From assembly GCA_002786225.1 (NCBI GenBank), contig PEQN01000017.1:1-59670 (forward strand): a stretch of DNA of 59,670 nucleotides, given 5' to 3'. Positions within the stretch are counted from its first letter, which is position 1, and each line of letters begins with the position of its first letter. Under the pieces are notes generated by a model. The model searched no databases. It had not been told where the DNA came from and saw only the letters and a list, made by a program, of their open reading frames with translations. This stretch comes from Leptospira sp. GTDB lineage: Bacteria > Spirochaetota > Leptospiria > Leptospirales > Leptospiraceae. The position numbers were made by a program, and so were the translations under genes. Below are positions 9,726 through 19,966 of this stretch, in pieces.

Positions 9726-10523
9726 ATGGTAAATCAAAAAACGATTCTATTGGTAGAAGATGAATATCTTATTGCTCATCTAAATATTAAGATATTAGAA
9801 AATATGAATTATGAAGTTGTCCATTGCAATTCAGGTGAATCTGCCTTAGATCTTATCCAGACCAAAAACAAAAAAGTAGATTTGATATTAATGGATATAG
9901 ACTTAGGTGAAGGTATGAATGGAACAAAGACTGCCGAATCTATATTACAGCTTACTGAATTACCAATCTTATTTTTATCTGCCCGTTCCGAAAAAGAAAT
10001 GATCTCGCAAACAGAAACAATATCTTCTTATGGATATGTGGTAAAAAATTCTGAACCAAATGTTCTAAAAGCATCTATAAAAATGGCATTTCGATTGTTT
10101 GAAGCTCACCAAAAAATCAAATCACAGAATTCTAAATTAGAGGAATCTAAAAAGATGTTTATTGATATGACAGATAATGTGCCTGGAGTGATCTACCAAT
10201 TTAGATTTCGTCCAGATGGTAGCTCATATTTTTCATTCATAAGCTCCAAAGCGGCTGACATTTTTGGACTTCCAAACGATCCTCTTAGTAAGCATTGGGA
10301 GTTAGGAAAAAACATACACGAAGAAGATAGAGAAAGGTTTTTAAAATCAGTTCAAAAAGCAGTTTTAGAAAAATCCAAATGGGAATTCGAAGGAAGAATT
10401 CATTCCATCTCAGGAGAAGTGAATTGGTTTTTAGGTAAATCAATCCCCTCTATCATCGGAGATGAATTGGTGTTTAATGGTATTATGATAAAGATATCAA
10501 AAGAGGAGAGAATCAGAAATTAA
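9726..10523 (+). CDS. Response regulator with C-terminal PAS domain
   Basis: 265 residues. The N-terminal receiver domain (about 5-125) has the acidic pair in VEDE, the phosphoacceptor Asp57 in LILMDIDLG, the switch Ser in LFLSARSE and the conserved Lys in GYVVKNSE. A helical linker follows, then a PAS domain from about residue 145 (MTDNVPGVIYQFRF to WFLGKSIPSIIGDELVFNGIMI). No histidine kinase, GGDEF or DNA-binding output domain follows, so it resembles the front end of a hybrid sensor kinase that stops early. It is cytoplasmic. It may relay to another protein through the PAS domain, or be truncated. Confidence 0.83.
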   Translation: MVNQKTILLVEDEYLIAHLNIKILENMNYEVVHCNSGESALDLIQTKNKKVDLILMDIDLGEGMNGTKTAESILQLTELPILFLSARSEKEMISQTETISSYGYVVKNSEPNVLKASIKMAFRLFEAHQKIKSQNSKLEESKKMFIDMTDNVPGVIYQFRFRPDGSSYFSFISSKAADIFGLPNDPLSKHWELGKNIHEEDRERFLKSVQKAVLEKSKWEFEGRIHSISGEVNWFLGKSIPSIIGDELVFNGIMIKISKEERIRN

Positions 10524-10548
10524 AAAGGATCTGAAGAACAGATCCTTT
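10524..10548. terminator. Bidirectional terminator closing the ribosomal cluster
   Basis: A perfect 10 bp stem (AAAGGATCTG / CAGATCCTTT) with a 5-base loop lies directly after the REC-PAS stop codon. On the minus strand it is followed by TTTTTAATT, a good intrinsic terminator for the long transcript ending at rplQ. On the plus strand the T run is short. It separates two convergent units. Confidence 0.85.
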
Positions 10549-10578
10549 ATTAAAAACAAAAGCAATAATTAGAAATAC

Positions 10579-11127
10579 TTACTTAGTTACTTTCTTTGCC
10601 TTTGGTTTACTTGCTGTTTTCTTATCAGCTTTTACTTTTGGTTCCTTAGGTGCTTTAGGGGTCTTAGCGGCTTTTCCTTCTTTCGAGGCTGTTTTACCAA
10701 CATTTCTCTTAGCAATAGCTGCTTCCTTCAACTCAACCTGTTCTTTTTTATCAACCAATTCGAGTAAAGCCATTTCAGAATTGTCTGAAGGTCTATTGAC
10801 CAATTTTAGAATTCGAGTGTAACCACCCTTTCTTTCTTGGTATCGAACCGCTAAATCTTCAAATAGTTTATCAACAACCATGGTGTTGGTGATCGTTTTC
10901 ATGACTTCTCTGCGGTTATGAAGTTTAGATTCTGGTTTAGCATCAGGAGCAAGATTCTTTTTAGCACGAGTAATCAATTTTTCAGCAAAAGTTCTAGCTA
11001 CTTTTAACTTTGCCGAAGTAGATTCAATTCTCTCATGCATAAATAAACTAGTCACCATGTTGTTTAACATAGCATTTCTATGCTTAGTGCTTCTATTCAG
11101 GGATTTAACTTTATTTCTTTTATTCAT
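10579..11127 (-). CDS. rplQ: 50S ribosomal protein L17 with basic tail
   Basis: L17 of the large subunit, near the polypeptide exit tunnel. The conserved core is residues 1-126 (starting [20 protein letters not shown], with [12 protein letters not shown] and GGYTRILKL). About 55 extra residues, rich in Lys, Ala and Pro, follow; most bacterial L17 proteins stop near 120-130. It is the last gene of the alpha part of the cluster, one base after rpoA, and is followed by a strong terminator. Confidence 0.95.
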   Translation of the reverse strand: MNKRNKVKSLNRSTKHRNAMLNNMVTSLFMHERIESTSAKLKVARTFAEKLITRAKKNLAPDAKPESKLHNRREVMKTITNTMVVDKLFEDLAVRYQERKGGYTRILKLVNRPSDNSEMALLELVDKKEQVELKEAAIAKRNVGKTASKEGKAAKTPKAPKEPKVKADKKTASKPKAKKVTK

Positions 11128-11128
11128 T

Positions 11129-12106
11129 TTAGAAATCTCTCATTCCAAAACCTAATCCAATAGTGGATAGTTTTGCTTTCATTTCATCTAGTGATTGGTC
11201 ACTATAATGTTTGGATTTAGTCATCTCTTCTTCGGTTCGTTTAACTAATTCACCAACGAAATCAATTTCTAGACTTCTTAACACATTTAAAGATCTTACA
11301 GACAATTCCAATTCTTCAACGTGCTTAGATAAAGAGGCTTTTAGTTTCTCATCAGCTTCATCTAGTTCATCAACTTCCTCTTCTACTTCTTCTTCAAAGT
11401 TAATGAATACAGTTAAATGTTCTTTGAGAATTTTAGCAGCTTGGGCTAGAGCGTCTTCTGGAGAAATGGAACCATCTGTCCAGATTTCCATAGTGAGCTT
11501 TTCGAAATCAGAACGCTGTCCAATTCGAGCTTCACTTACATCGAAGACTACTCTCTTAACTGGAGAAAATATAGAGTCTAAAGGGATAGTTCCAAGAACT
11601 TCTATATCTTTTTTCTTATCTTCAGCAGGGATAAAGCCCTTGCCTCTTTGAATCTCTAAGTCTATTACTAAATTTGCATCTTCATTACATGTTGCAATAT
11701 GAAGATCCGGATTCATAACCTCAATAGAAGAGTCAACTGCAAGATCACCAGCTTTGAAGTAACCACCACCATTCATTTCAAAATGAATGACTTTGCTTGC
11801 ATCCTTATCTTCTGGTTCATACTTGATTCTTACTTGTTTAAGATTCAATATAATTCGAGTTACATCCTCAACAACTCCCTCTATGTAAGAGAATTCATGA
11901 TTCACGCCTTCGATTCTTATGGCAGAAATGGCAGCACCTTCAATAGAAGACATTAATGTTCTTCTTAAAGAGTTACCTAAAGTAGTTCCAAAACCTCTTT
12001 CAAAAGGTTCAGCTACAAATTTCCCATAATTCGGGTTGTTTACTTCTGTTACGAAGTCGATTTTTTTTGGTCTTTTGAAACCTTTTAGTAAATTTTTGGG
12101 AGACAA
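11129..12106 (-). CDS. rpoA: RNA polymerase alpha subunit
   Basis: 325 residues with an N-terminal assembly domain ([25 protein letters not shown] in two adjoining pieces, residues about 31-55) and a C-terminal domain ([11 protein letters not shown] and the helix-hairpin-helix end [10 protein letters not shown]) that contacts UP elements and activators. The interdomain linker, about residues 235-260, is unusually acidic, with runs of Glu and Asp. It lies between rpsD and rplQ as in most bacteria. Confidence 0.97.
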   Translation of the reverse strand: MSPKNLLKGFKRPKKIDFVTEVNNPNYGKFVAEPFERGFGTTLGNSLRRTLMSSIEGAAISAIRIEGVNHEFSYIEGVVEDVTRIILNLKQVRIKYEPEDKDASKVIHFEMNGGGYFKAGDLAVDSSIEVMNPDLHIATCNEDANLVIDLEIQRGKGFIPAEDKKKDIEVLGTIPLDSIFSPVKRVVFDVSEARIGQRSDFEKLTMEIWTDGSISPEDALAQAAKILKEHLTVFINFEEEVEEEVDELDEADEKLKASLSKHVEELELSVRSLNVLRSLEIDFVGELVKRTEEEMTKSKHYSDQSLDEMKAKLSTIGLGFGMRDF

Positions 12107-12133
12107 TGTCTTTTCCTTACTTCCTAAATTTGG

Positions 12134-12766
12134 TTATTTAGAATACAATTCCACAATAACTTGTTCTTTCACTGGGATCTCAATATCCTCTCTAGCTGGC
12201 ATTCCGATAATTTCTCCAGAAAATGTGGAAAAATCAACTTTTAACCAAGCAGGTGCACGATTCAACGATTGAGCCAATTTGATATTTTCTTCAAGAAACA
12301 AGGAGCTCTTGAATTTATCACGGATTTCAATTTTGTCACCTATGCTAACTCGGTAAGATGGAATATCCACTCTCGTACCATTGACTAAAATATGTCTATG
12401 AGCAATAAAATTTCTAGCTTGTCTACGAGTAACCGCATAACCCATTCTATACACTACCGAATCCAATCTTCTTTCAAGAAATTGAAGTAAGGTTTCCCCA
12501 GTAATGCCAGGAACTCGGTTTGCTTCTTCGAAGTATCTACGGAATTGTTTTTCTAGAACTCCATAAACACGTTTCACCTTTTGTTTCTCACGTAACTGAG
12601 AACCATATTCAGAGATCTTTCCTTTTCTTTTAGGAGGTAGACCAGGAGGATATTTCCTCTTCTCAAAACTAGATTTCTCTTTATTGAAATTATGACTGGA
12701 TTTGAGTAGGAGGTTAACCCCTTCTCTTCTACTTAATTTAACTACTGGTCCGCGATATCTTGCCAT
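12134..12766 (-). CDS. rpsD: 30S ribosomal protein S4
   Basis: S4 initiates 30S assembly by binding 16S rRNA. 210 residues; the RNA-binding S4 domain covers about 96-160 (RRLDSVVYRMGYAVTRRQAR, HRHILVNGTRVDIPSY). The N-terminus (MARYRGPVVKLSRREG) has no zinc-finger cysteines, so it is the Cys-free type. It sits between rpsK and rpoA. In other bacteria S4 represses the alpha operon by binding its mRNA; no target structure was identified here. Confidence 0.97.
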   Translation of the reverse strand: MARYRGPVVKLSRREGVNLLLKSSHNFNKEKSSFEKRKYPPGLPPKRKGKISEYGSQLREKQKVKRVYGVLEKQFRRYFEEANRVPGITGETLLQFLERRLDSVVYRMGYAVTRRQARNFIAHRHILVNGTRVDIPSYRVSIGDKIEIRDKFKSSLFLEENIKLAQSLNRAPAWLKVDFSTFSGEIIGMPAREDIEIPVKEQVIVELYSK

Positions 12767-12775
12767 ACTGCTTCC

Positions 12776-13183
12776 TTAAACTCTTCTTCTCTTTCTCGGT
12801 CTACATCCGTTGTGCGGAAGTGGGGTTACATCTTTAATAAATTTCACATTCAAACCTTTTGCAGAAAGGGACCGAATAGCAGATTCACGACCAATTCCAG
12901 GACCTGAAACTAACACATCGATTTCCGCAAGACCAGCTATTTCAATTGCTTTGTCCGCTGCAGTTGAAGCCGCAATTTGAGCAGCATAAGGAGTCGATTT
13001 TTTAGATCCACGAAAACCCATCATACCAGAGGATGCCCAAGATAAAACATTTCCAGCCATGTCAGTTACAGAAACTATAGTATTATTGAAAGAAGCTTGG
13101 ATATAAACCTTCCCTTTGGGAACGTTTTTCTTTTCTTTTTTCTTTTGTTTCTTTTCTTTTTTATTTTTACTATCTTTTTCCAT
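12776..13183 (-). CDS. rpsK: 30S ribosomal protein S11
   Basis: Platform protein of the small subunit. 135 residues with the conserved body [18 protein letters not shown] and the C-terminal [15 protein letters not shown]. The first 25 residues are almost wholly Lys, Glu and Asn, a longer basic extension than in enteric S11. It lies between rpsM and rpsD. Confidence 0.97.
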   Translation of the reverse strand: MEKDSKNKKEKKQKKKEKKNVPKGKVYIQASFNNTIVSVTDMAGNVLSWASSGMMGFRGSKKSTPYAAQIAASTAADKAIEIAGLAEIDVLVSGPGIGRESAIRSLSAKGLNVKFIKDVTPLPHNGCRPRKRRRV

Positions 13184-13200
13184 TATTCATCAGTTCCTAT

Positions 13201-13578
13201 TTACTTGGTTGCCTTTTTCTTGTTAGCAACAGTTTTCTTGCCGCCTTTACGCGTTCTAGCGTTAGTTTTGGTTTTTTGACCACGAACAGGAAGACCTTTT
13301 CTATGTCTCAAACCTCTATAACAACCAATATCCATTAATCTTTTAATGTTAAGATTGATTTCTCCGCGAAGATCTCCTTCTACACGAAAGCTTTCTTCAA
13401 TCACTTTACGTATTGCAGCTTCTTGGTCGTCAGAAAGATCTTTTACGCGGATTTTCTCATCGATTCCAGCCTGAGCTAGTATTTTTTTCGAAGAAGAAGG
13501 ACCTATTCCATAAACATAGGTTAGACCTACAATAATTCTTTTGTCTTTGGGTAAATCTACCCCTGATATCCTAGCCAT
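13201..13578 (-). CDS. rpsM: 30S ribosomal protein S13
   Basis: Head protein of the 30S subunit contacting P-site tRNA and the 50S bridge. 125 residues: [15 protein letters not shown] at the start, the helix-hairpin-helix [31 protein letters not shown] and a basic C-terminal tail. First member of the S13-S11-S4-RpoA-L17 run. Confidence 0.97.
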   Translation of the reverse strand: MARISGVDLPKDKRIIVGLTYVYGIGPSSSKKILAQAGIDEKIRVKDLSDDQEAAIRKVIEESFRVEGDLRGEINLNIKRLMDIGCYRGLRHRKGLPVRGQKTKTNARTRKGGKKTVANKKKATK

Positions 13579-13581
13579 ATT

Positions 13582-13695
13582 CTAACGTTGCCTCTGTTTA
13601 TGCTTTGGGTTAGTACAAATTACACGAATAACGCCTTTTCTGCGAATCACCTTGCAATCGGAACAAATTTTCTTTACTGAACTTCTTACTTTCAT
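13582..13695 (-). CDS. rpmJ: 50S ribosomal protein L36
   Basis: A 37-residue protein too short for ordinary ORF filters, translated directly from the sequence: it begins [15 protein letters not shown], continues with [20 protein letters not shown] and ends with a TAG at 13582. The ligands Cys, Cys, Cys and His (C-x2-C, then C-x4-H) are all present, so this is the zinc-binding L36 type. It lies between infA and rpsM, its usual place. Confidence 0.95.
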   Translation of the reverse strand: MKVRSSVKKICSDCKVIRRKGVIRVICTNPKHKQRQR

Positions 13696-13704
13696 TTTAA
13701 TCCC

Positions 13705-13923
13705 TTATTTTTTCCTGTAAGTAATACGGCCTTTCGTTAAATCATAAGGAGAAAGTTCTACAGTAACCTTATCACCTGGAAGGATTCGAATGTAGTGCAT
13801 TCTCATCTTACCAGAGATATGAGCGAGAACCTTATGCCCATTTTCTAATTCTACCTTAAACATAGCATTGGGAAGCGGCTCTAAAACGATTCCATCGATT
13901 ACAATAGCTTCTTCTTTTGCCAA
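13705..13923 (-). CDS. infA: Translation initiation factor IF-1
   Basis: Binds the 30S A site during initiation. 72 residues, the standard length, with the OB-fold segments [39 protein letters not shown] and [15 protein letters not shown]. It starts 3 bp after adk and ends 9 bp before rpmJ, the usual secY-adk-infA-rpmJ order without a map gene. Confidence 0.97.
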   Translation of the reverse strand: MAKEEAIVIDGIVLEPLPNAMFKVELENGHKVLAHISGKMRMHYIRILPGDKVTVELSPYDLTKGRITYRKK

Positions 13924-13926
13924 AAT

Positions 13927-14490
13927 TTACCCCAGTGCCCTCTGTATTTCATTTGTAATTTCTTCCATAGATCCTACTCCGTTGATTTCACGTAGTATTC
14001 CAGCTTTCTTATAGAAGTCTATAAGTGGCAGTGTCTTAGAATTATAAGTCTGAAGACGATTCTTAATCGTTTCTTCGTTGTCATCAGCCCGCCCTTCTTT
14101 CTCTGCCCTGCTCAGAAGTCTCTGAACTAGCTCATTATCAGGAACCGCAAGGTTGATGACTGCATCCAAATCCATTTTTGTTTCTTTAAGGATTTTTGAT
14201 AATGCATCCGCTTGTTCTACTGTTCTAGGAAATCCATCCAATATAAAGCCATTTCCACAATCTTTTTGAGCAAGCCGATCTTTGATAATACCTATTACTA
14301 CAACATCTGGAACGAGGTCTCCCGCGTCCATAAATTTTTTAGCTTCTAAGCCCATACTAGTAGAATTTTTCACAGCTTCTCTCAAAATTTCACCAGTTGA
14401 TATTTGCGGGATAGAAAAACGGTTTTTAAAAATTTCTGCCTGGGTACCTTTACCAGCACCTGGTGGTCCCATAAAAATAAGTCGATTCAT
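13927..14490 (-). CDS. adk: Adenylate kinase, short-LID form
   Basis: Converts ATP and AMP to two ADP. 187 residues. The P-loop is GPPGAGKGT (residues 8-16), the AMP site has [10 protein letters not shown] and [12 protein letters not shown], and the second Arg site is [10 protein letters not shown]. The LID is the short form with no zinc cysteines; long-form enzymes have about 215 residues. It lies 5 bp downstream of secY. Confidence 0.95.
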   Translation of the reverse strand: MNRLIFMGPPGAGKGTQAEIFKNRFSIPQISTGEILREAVKNSTSMGLEAKKFMDAGDLVPDVVVIGIIKDRLAQKDCGNGFILDGFPRTVEQADALSKILKETKMDLDAVINLAVPDNELVQRLLSRAEKEGRADDNEETIKNRLQTYNSKTLPLIDFYKKAGILREINGVGSMEEITNEIQRALG

Positions 14491-14495
14491 ATGCT

Positions 14496-15872
14496 CTACC
14501 TACCTTTGATCCTGGATTTTTTCATAAAACCTTCATAGTTTCTCATTAGTAACTGAGCTTCGATTTGCTTTAAAGTTTCTAAAGCAACCCCTACCATAAT
14601 CAAAAGAGAAGTTCCCCCGAAAGTATACACGAGAGCCCCGCCCCCAGTGTTGTTTCCAAGATTCAAGAACTTGATGATAAGATAGGGTGCAAGAGCAAGT
14701 CCAGCTAAAAATATAGCTCCTGGAAGAGTAATTCGATTGAGTACTTTTTCTATGTATTCTTTGGTTGGAGTTCCTTGGCGAATACCAGGTATAGATCCAC
14801 CAAATTTCTTCAAGTTATCAGAAAGTTCTTGAGGATTGAATTGAATTGCAGTATAGAAATATGCAAAGAATACAATAAGAGCAGTATAAATTAAATAATA
14901 AAAACCAGCACGGTACCAAATTTGAGAGAATGGATTGAAAAAATCCATTACAACTGCCCAACCATTCCAACTTTGAAAGTTAGAGGAAAAATATTGTATA
15001 ATTGTCTGAGGAAAAAGAATCAAGGATGATGCAAAGATAATGGGCATTACATTAGCACCATTTACTTTAAATGGAATAGATTGGCTTTTTGCTTGTACCA
15101 TTCTTCTTCCTACCATTTGCTTACCATACTGTAAGGGCACTTTTCTTACACCTTGGGTAAGTATCACTGTAAGGGAAATGAGAACTACGAAGATAAGTAA
15201 TAATATGAGAATGGATAAGGCATCCGAAGTATCTGTAGTGAACATAGAAATCATAGCTTCTGGCATTCTTCCAATGATCCCTGCAAAGATAAGAAGAGAA
15301 ATCCCATTTCCAATCCCTCTTTCTGTGATTTGCTCACCCATCCATATTAACAGAATAGTTCCCGTTGTTATAGATAAAAGTCCTAGAAAAAAGAAAAAAG
15401 GCTCTACGGATGGATTGATTAAACCTGGATACTTTGCAGGTGCAAGTTCAGTGCCAGTTGACCAAGATTTTGCAAGGTGAAGTACGGCGAGTGATTGAAC
15501 CGCACAAAGAATAATGGTTCCGTACTTGGTATACTGTTGAATTTTCTTTCTGCCTTCATCGCCCTCTTTCTGAAGCTTTTGAAGGGATGGAATTAAAACC
15601 ATAACCAACTGCATAATAATAGAGGATGATATGTAAGGCATAATCCCAAGTGCAAAAATGGAAAACTTTAAAAGGGCTCCACCAGCAAAAAGGTCTACCA
15701 TATTCAAGAAACCTTCTCCAGGATCAGAAGTAATTCCAGAAACAATTAAGGAATTGATACCTGGAATAGTAACATGAGTACCCATACGAAAAAGTAGAAG
15801 CATGAATAGGGTAAATAAAATTTTTCCTCTAAGTTCAGGAATCTTAAAAATATTCGCAATAGTACTCAACAA
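14496..15872 (-). CDS. secY: Protein translocase subunit SecY
   Basis: Forms the protein-conducting channel of the inner membrane with SecE and SecG. 458 residues with about ten hydrophobic segments. Recognisable parts are [12 protein letters not shown] after TM1, the plug and TM2 region [54 protein letters not shown] and the terminal cytoplasmic loop with RNYEGFMKK. It follows rplO by 12 bp. secE lies about 24 kb upstream in the same directional cluster. Confidence 0.96.
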   Translation of the reverse strand: MLSTIANIFKIPELRGKILFTLFMLLLFRMGTHVTIPGINSLIVSGITSDPGEGFLNMVDLFAGGALLKFSIFALGIMPYISSSIIMQLVMVLIPSLQKLQKEGDEGRKKIQQYTKYGTIILCAVQSLAVLHLAKSWSTGTELAPAKYPGLINPSVEPFFFFLGLLSITTGTILLIWMGEQITERGIGNGISLLIFAGIIGRMPEAMISMFTTDTSDALSILILLLIFVVLISLTVILTQGVRKVPLQYGKQMVGRRMVQAKSQSIPFKVNGANVMPIIFASSLILFPQTIIQYFSSNFQSWNGWAVVMDFFNPFSQIWYRAGFYYLIYTALIVFFAYFYTAIQFNPQELSDNLKKFGGSIPGIRQGTPTKEYIEKVLNRITLPGAIFLAGLALAPYLIIKFLNLGNNTGGGALVYTFGGTSLLIMVGVALETLKQIEAQLLMRNYEGFMKKSRIKGR

Positions 15873-15884
15873 TGGAAATTACCT

Positions 15885-16424
15885 TTAATCCTTATTAGTT
15901 TTAGCTTGGGTTCTGATTGTTACAGTTCCGCCCGCTTTTTCAATTTTTGTTTTAGCAGTTTCAGAAAATGCATCAGCAGTAATTTGAATGGAAACAGTGA
16001 TTTCACCATCGCCTAATATTTTGATCAAAAGATTTTCATCTTGAATCACATTTTTTTGCTTCAAAATTTCTGGTGTTATTGTTCCGTTAATTCCTAGTTT
16101 GCCAAGCAAACCAATATTAACAGATTGATACAATTTATGATTTTTACTGGTAAATCCACGTTTAGGAAGTCTTCTGTGAAGAGGCATTTGACCACCTTCA
16201 AAACCTCTTCTCATGGATGATGTTCTAGCTTTCTGACCTTTTTGACCTCTAGCAGAAGTCTTACCAATTCCAGAACCAGGACCTTGTCCTACTCTTTTCT
16301 TAGAAGTCTTAGCTCCTTTTGGAAGTGGTACAGTGTTTTTGTTGCCTAGAGATGTAGATTTCTTAACTCTGGAAGAGCCAAATGCTTTGGATGGAGCAAT
16401 TCTCTGGGATTTTGTTTCAGTCAT
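15885..16424 (-). CDS. rplO: 50S ribosomal protein L15
   Basis: Large-subunit assembly protein. 179 residues, longer than the usual 145 or so because of an N-terminal extension of about 30 residues before the typical PLPKGAKTSKKRVGQG start. The Gly-rich GPGSGIGKTSARGQKGQK segment and GFEGGQMPLHRRLPKRGF are diagnostic. An internal start is possible, but ATG at 16424 overlaps neither neighbour and is adjacent to rpmD. Confidence 0.94.
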   Translation of the reverse strand: MTETKSQRIAPSKAFGSSRVKKSTSLGNKNTVPLPKGAKTSKKRVGQGPGSGIGKTSARGQKGQKARTSSMRRGFEGGQMPLHRRLPKRGFTSKNHKLYQSVNIGLLGKLGINGTITPEILKQKNVIQDENLLIKILGDGEITVSIQITADAFSETAKTKIEKAGGTVTIRTQAKTNKD

Positions 16425-16425
16425 T

Positions 16426-16608
16426 TTATTTTACCTTTTCTACCGTTACCAAATGAGTAACAGATCTAAGCATACCTTTAATCTGAGCCGTCAATTGGTG
16501 TTTTCTTTGAGCGCCCTTTTTTTTAAGACCTAGAGCAATCAAAGTTTTTCTGTGAGCTGGAATAGATCCAATAGAGCTTTTCGATTGAGTTACTAATACT
16601 TCTTCCAT
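16426..16608 (-). CDS. rpmD: 50S ribosomal protein L30
   Basis: 60 residues, the standard bacterial size: MEEVLVTQSKSSIGSIPAHR, then LIALGLKKKGAQRKH and an ending with MLRSVTHLVTVEKV. It stands between rpsE (2 bp gap) and rplO (1 bp gap), the conserved spc order. Confidence 0.95.
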   Translation of the reverse strand: MEEVLVTQSKSSIGSIPAHRKTLIALGLKKKGAQRKHQLTAQIKGMLRSVTHLVTVEKVK

Positions 16609-16610
16609 AA

Positions 16611-17114
16611 TTAATCCCTACCAAATAATTTCTTAAAAGAAATCCCTCGTCTCTTAAGAGCTGAGGATGGGGTTTGTAATTGCGTGAGTGCATCCAAAGT
16701 AGCTTTAACGATATTCATTGCATTGCCAGAACCATAAGTCTTGGAAAGCATATCTTGAACACCAATTCGCTCAACAACAGAACGAACGTGAGCACCTGCA
16801 ATAATTCCAGTTCCTGCAGAAGCTGGCTTCAAAAGCACTCTAGCCGATTTAAATTTTCCTATCACTTCGTGTGGAATGGTATGTCCTATAAAATCTATGC
16901 TTAGAAGATTTTTCTTTGCACTTTCAATTGACTTACGAATTGCATCGGGAACTTCATTTGCTTTACCAAATCCAATCCCAACTTTTCCTTTACCATCACC
17001 AACAACAGACAAGGCATTGAATGAAAATCTTCTTCCACCTTTTACTACTTTGGCTACTCTATCGATTTTTACAACTTTCTCTGTAAATTCTTTTTGTTCT
17101 TCTTCAACTATCAT
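16611..17114 (-). CDS. rpsE: 30S ribosomal protein S5
   Basis: S5 guards decoding accuracy and forms the mRNA entry helicase with S3 and S4. 167 residues from the ATG at 17114: the dsRNA-binding-like N domain has [18 protein letters not shown] and [17 protein letters not shown], and the C domain [19 protein letters not shown]. The frame is open upstream to 17168, but that would run into rplR; the ATG at 17114 is preceded by GGAG seven bases away, one base after the rplR stop. Confidence 0.95.
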   Translation of the reverse strand: MIVEEEQKEFTEKVVKIDRVAKVVKGGRRFSFNALSVVGDGKGKVGIGFGKANEVPDAIRKSIESAKKNLLSIDFIGHTIPHEVIGKFKSARVLLKPASAGTGIIAGAHVRSVVERIGVQDMLSKTYGSGNAMNIVKATLDALTQLQTPSSALKRRGISFKKLFGRD

Positions 17115-17115
17115 A

Positions 17116-17484
17116 TTAGAACTCCAAACCGCCTTCTCTAGCAGAATCTGCAAAAGCAGATATAGCACCGTGATAGAGCATTCCTGATCTATCCAACATT
17201 ACAACTTTCACTCCAGCCTTAGAAGCACGTTCAGCAATTACCTTGCCAAGTGCGGTTGCAGCACTTTTGCTTTTTTTGCTATTTTCATGACTAGGAAAAG
17301 ATTTCTCTAAGGTTGTAGCATAAGCTAAAGTTACTCCCTTAGAATCATCAATGATTTGAGCTGAAAGATATTTGTTTGATTTATTAAAAACCAATCTAGG
17401 TCGAGTTCCATTTTTCTTTAGGGTAAAACGAACTCTATCAGCTCTTCTTTTTTTATTAATATTCTTCTTAGTTTTGTTGATCAT
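17116..17484 (-). CDS. rplR: 50S ribosomal protein L18
   Basis: 5S rRNA-binding protein. 122 residues with [38 protein letters not shown] and the end [19 protein letters not shown] typical of L18. It starts 3 bp after rplF and its stop is one base from the S5 start, suggesting coupled translation. Confidence 0.96.
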   Translation of the reverse strand: MINKTKKNINKKRRADRVRFTLKKNGTRPRLVFNKSNKYLSAQIIDDSKGVTLAYATTLEKSFPSHENSKKSKSAATALGKVIAERASKAGVKVVMLDRSGMLYHGAISAFADSAREGGLEF

Positions 17485-17487
17485 GGC

Positions 17488-18027
17488 TTATTTTTTACCT
17501 GTCTTTCCAGCCTTTCGCTTGATAACTTCATCAGAATAACGAATTCCCTTCCCTTTGTACGGTTCAGGTGGACGTTTTGATCGAATATCTGCAGCAACTT
17601 GGCCAACTAATTGTCGATTGATCCCAGAAATTTTTATCTTTAGCTGATCAGCAACTTCTATCTTAATCCCTTCAGGCGTTGGAAAAACGACTTCATGAGA
17701 GTAGCCAAGACTCATTACTAAATCTTTTCCTCTCACTTGTGCTCTATAACCCACCCCGGTAATCTCAAGATTCCGAGTCCAACCTTCTGTTACACCTTTC
17801 ACTGAATTGTTAAAAAGTGCTCGAACCAAACCGTGAAGTGCGATCACTTTTTTCGCTTCGTTAGATCTTACAAAAGTGACAGTGTCATTCTCATGATTCA
17901 AAGAAATTCCTTCAAATATTGGAGTAGAAATTTCCCCTAGAGGACCTTTTACTAAAATAGAATTCCCATTATTTTTTACTTCTACTTTTGGTGGAAGTTT
18001 TACGATTGCTTTTCCTACTCTGGACAT
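17488..18027 (-). CDS. rplF: 50S ribosomal protein L6
   Basis: 179 residues, normal length, with two similar L6 folds. The start [17 protein letters not shown] and the rRNA-binding C-terminal segment [16 protein letters not shown] are diagnostic. It lies near the GTPase-associated centre of the 50S subunit. Confidence 0.97.
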   Translation of the reverse strand: MSRVGKAIVKLPPKVEVKNNGNSILVKGPLGEISTPIFEGISLNHENDTVTFVRSNEAKKVIALHGLVRALFNNSVKGVTEGWTRNLEITGVGYRAQVRGKDLVMSLGYSHEVVFPTPEGIKIEVADQLKIKISGINRQLVGQVAADIRSKRPPEPYKGKGIRYSDEVIKRKAGKTGKK

Positions 18028-18046
18028 GATTAGTTCTTCTGTTTGG

Positions 18047-18445
18047 TTAGAATACCTTACAGATTACTTCCCCTCCAATTTTGAGTTGTTTTGCTTTCTT
18101 TCCTGTCATTACACCTTGTGATGTGGAAATAATTAGTGTTCCTAAGTTATTTCGGAAAGGGCGAATTTCAGAAGATTGAATATAGATTCTTCTTCCTGGT
18201 TTAGATACTTTTTCAATTATTTTAATCACAGGTTTCTTCTCTGAATCATATTTCAATTTTACTTGAAAATCATCAAAACTTCCTGTTTTTACTGTATTGA
18301 TTTCTGCAATGTAACCTTCATCTTTCAAAAGTTCTAAAATGTTTTTCTTAATTTTAGAACCTGGAATTACGCATGATTCGTGTTTAGCACGTTGTGCGTT
18401 TCTGATTCTTGTTAGCATATCTGCGATTGGATCTGATAGACTCAT
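18047..18445 (-). CDS. rpsH: 30S ribosomal protein S8
   Basis: Binds the 16S central domain early in assembly. 132 residues: [30 protein letters not shown] and the C-terminal [16 protein letters not shown] with GGEVICKVF. In E. coli S8 autoregulates the spc operon by binding near rplE; no such site was identified here. Confidence 0.97.
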   Translation of the reverse strand: MSLSDPIADMLTRIRNAQRAKHESCVIPGSKIKKNILELLKDEGYIAEINTVKTGSFDDFQVKLKYDSEKKPVIKIIEKVSKPGRRIYIQSSEIRPFRNNLGTLIISTSQGVMTGKKAKQLKIGGEVICKVF

Positions 18446-18464
18446 AATAACCTCTTAATTTTGT

Positions 18465-18650
18465 TTACCAGGAAGCTTTCACTACGCCAGGTATTTGACC
18501 TTTACTTGCTAAATCACGAAAGCAAATTCTACACATATCAAATCTTCTAATATAACCTCGAACACGACCGCAAAGTGGGCATCTAGTATATTCTCTTACT
18601 TGAAATTTCTTCTTCTTTGCATGTCTTTCAATCATTGATTTTTTAGCCAT
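18465..18650 (-). CDS. rpsN: 30S ribosomal protein S14, zinc type
   Basis: 61 residues, the short zinc-ribbon (type Z) form rather than the 100-residue Cys-free form. The four zinc ligands are in CPLCGRVRG and CRICFRDLA, with the ending [11 protein letters not shown]. It lies between rplE and rpsH, its conserved place. No second S14 copy is present in the window. Confidence 0.96.
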   Translation of the reverse strand: MAKKSMIERHAKKKKFQVREYTRCPLCGRVRGYIRRFDMCRICFRDLASKGQIPGVVKASW

Positions 18651-18662
18651 GTTCTTCTCCTA

Positions 18663-19214
18663 TTAGTTCTTGTTCTTGTATGGCATTCCAAACCCACTGA
18701 ATAGGTCGAAAGCCTCTGCATCCACTTCCGTTGAAGTGACAAAAGTGATATTAATTCCATAAATGTTATTAATCTTATCAAACTGAATTTCTGGAAAAAT
18801 AATCTGCTCTTTGATTGAGATATTATAATTTCCTCGTCCATCAAAACCTTTTGGATTTACGCCCTTAAAGTCTCGAACCCTAGGAAGAGCTACATTGATA
18901 AATCTATCTAGAAACTCATACATGTAATTGCCACGCAATGTAACCTTACAACCTAGCACCATGCCTTCTCTAACTTTAAAACCAGCTATAGATTTCTTTG
19001 CGATTGTCTTTACGGCTTTTTGACCAGTAATTAAACCTAATTCATCTAAAGCAGCTTCCATCATTTTAGGATTTGCATGAGCCTCGCCCATACCAACATT
19101 TAATACGATTTTTTCTAATTTAGGAACTCTCATAACGGATTTATGTCCGAATTTTTTCTGGAGTTCTGGACGAATATTTTTTAAATACTTCTCTTTTAAA
19201 CGAGGTACTTGCAT
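18663..19214 (-). CDS. rplE: 50S ribosomal protein L5
   Basis: 5S rRNA-binding protein contacting P-site tRNA. 183 residues: [56 protein letters not shown] and the ending FGMPYKNKN. It lies 3 bp downstream of rplX. Confidence 0.97.
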   Translation of the reverse strand: MQVPRLKEKYLKNIRPELQKKFGHKSVMRVPKLEKIVLNVGMGEAHANPKMMEAALDELGLITGQKAVKTIAKKSIAGFKVREGMVLGCKVTLRGNYMYEFLDRFINVALPRVRDFKGVNPKGFDGRGNYNISIKEQIIFPEIQFDKINNIYGINITFVTSTEVDAEAFDLFSGFGMPYKNKN

Positions 19215-19217
19215 GGA

Positions 19218-19574
19218 TTAAATCTCCTTTCCTTCCGGTCTAGAAATCCTGATCTTATTGCCTTTAGATTCACCTATTCCTAATCTAACACCCGTTTTTT
19301 TCTTTGAATCAAAGAACATAACATTAGATATATGGATAGCAAATTCTATTTCAATTTGACCACCTTGTGGATTTTCTTGGGTTGGGCGAACAAATCTTCT
19401 TTTTTTGTTAACGCCTTCCACGAAGACACGATCTCTTTTCTTATCAATAGCAAGGATTTTCCCTTTTTTGCCTTTGTCTTTACCGGCAATTACAAGGACT
19501 TCATCATCCTTTTGTAATTTAACTTTCTTAAATTTAGTATAGTCCGATCCTCTATACGTTAACTTTGCGGGCAT
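19218..19574 (-). CDS. rplX: 50S ribosomal protein L24
   Basis: Assembly initiator near the exit tunnel. 118 residues with the KOW motif [19 protein letters not shown] and the [19 protein letters not shown] segment. Its ATG overlaps the rplN stop by one base, so translation is probably coupled. Confidence 0.96.
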   Translation of the reverse strand: MPAKLTYRGSDYTKFKKVKLQKDDEVLVIAGKDKGKKGKILAIDKKRDRVFVEGVNKKRRFVRPTQENPQGGQIEIEFAIHISNVMFFDSKKKTGVRLGIGESKGNKIRISRPEGKEI

Positions 19575-19966
19575 TATAATACCTCCGGAGCTAAGGAAAC
19601 GATCTTCATGTATTTTTTATCACGAAGCTCTCTCGCTACTGGTCCAAAAATACGAGTACCTTTAGGATTTCCCTTATCGTCTATGATTGCCACTGCATTA
19701 TCATCAAAACGAATATAAGTTCCATCAGGTCTTCTAATTTCTTTTTTTGTTCTTACAACTACTGCTCTTTGAACAGCCTTACCGTGCACTTTTTTACCTT
19801 GGCCATCTCTAAGACCGTAACCAGGTTGTGAAGACTTCACAGCTACTATAATTTCATCGCCAATGGTAGCGTATCTTTTTTTAGAACCGCCAAGTACCTT
19901 GATGCACATAACCTTCTTGATACCTGAGTTGTCAGCAACTTGTAAAATTGTTTCTTGCTGGATCAT
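19574..19966 (-). CDS. rplN: 50S ribosomal protein L14
   Basis: 130 residues (usual 122): [20 protein letters not shown] at the start, [36 protein letters not shown] and [18 protein letters not shown]. The few extra residues are a short insertion before [12 protein letters not shown] and the tail. The start overlaps the rpsQ stop by 4 bp. Confidence 0.96.
   Translation of the reverse strand: MIQQETILQVADNSGIKKVMCIKVLGGSKKRYATIGDEIIVAVKSSQPGYGLRDGQGKKVHGKAVQRAVVVRTKKEIRRPDGTYIRFDDNAVAIIDDKGNPKGTRIFGPVARELRDKKYMKIVSLAPEVL

Noticed and set aside
13097..13279. Plus-strand frame rich in Phe and Leu opposite rpsK and rpsM
   Set aside because: It is the complement of the Lys-rich N-terminus of S11 and the basic tail of S13, both well supported; the hydrophobic look is a by-product of AAA/AAG codons.
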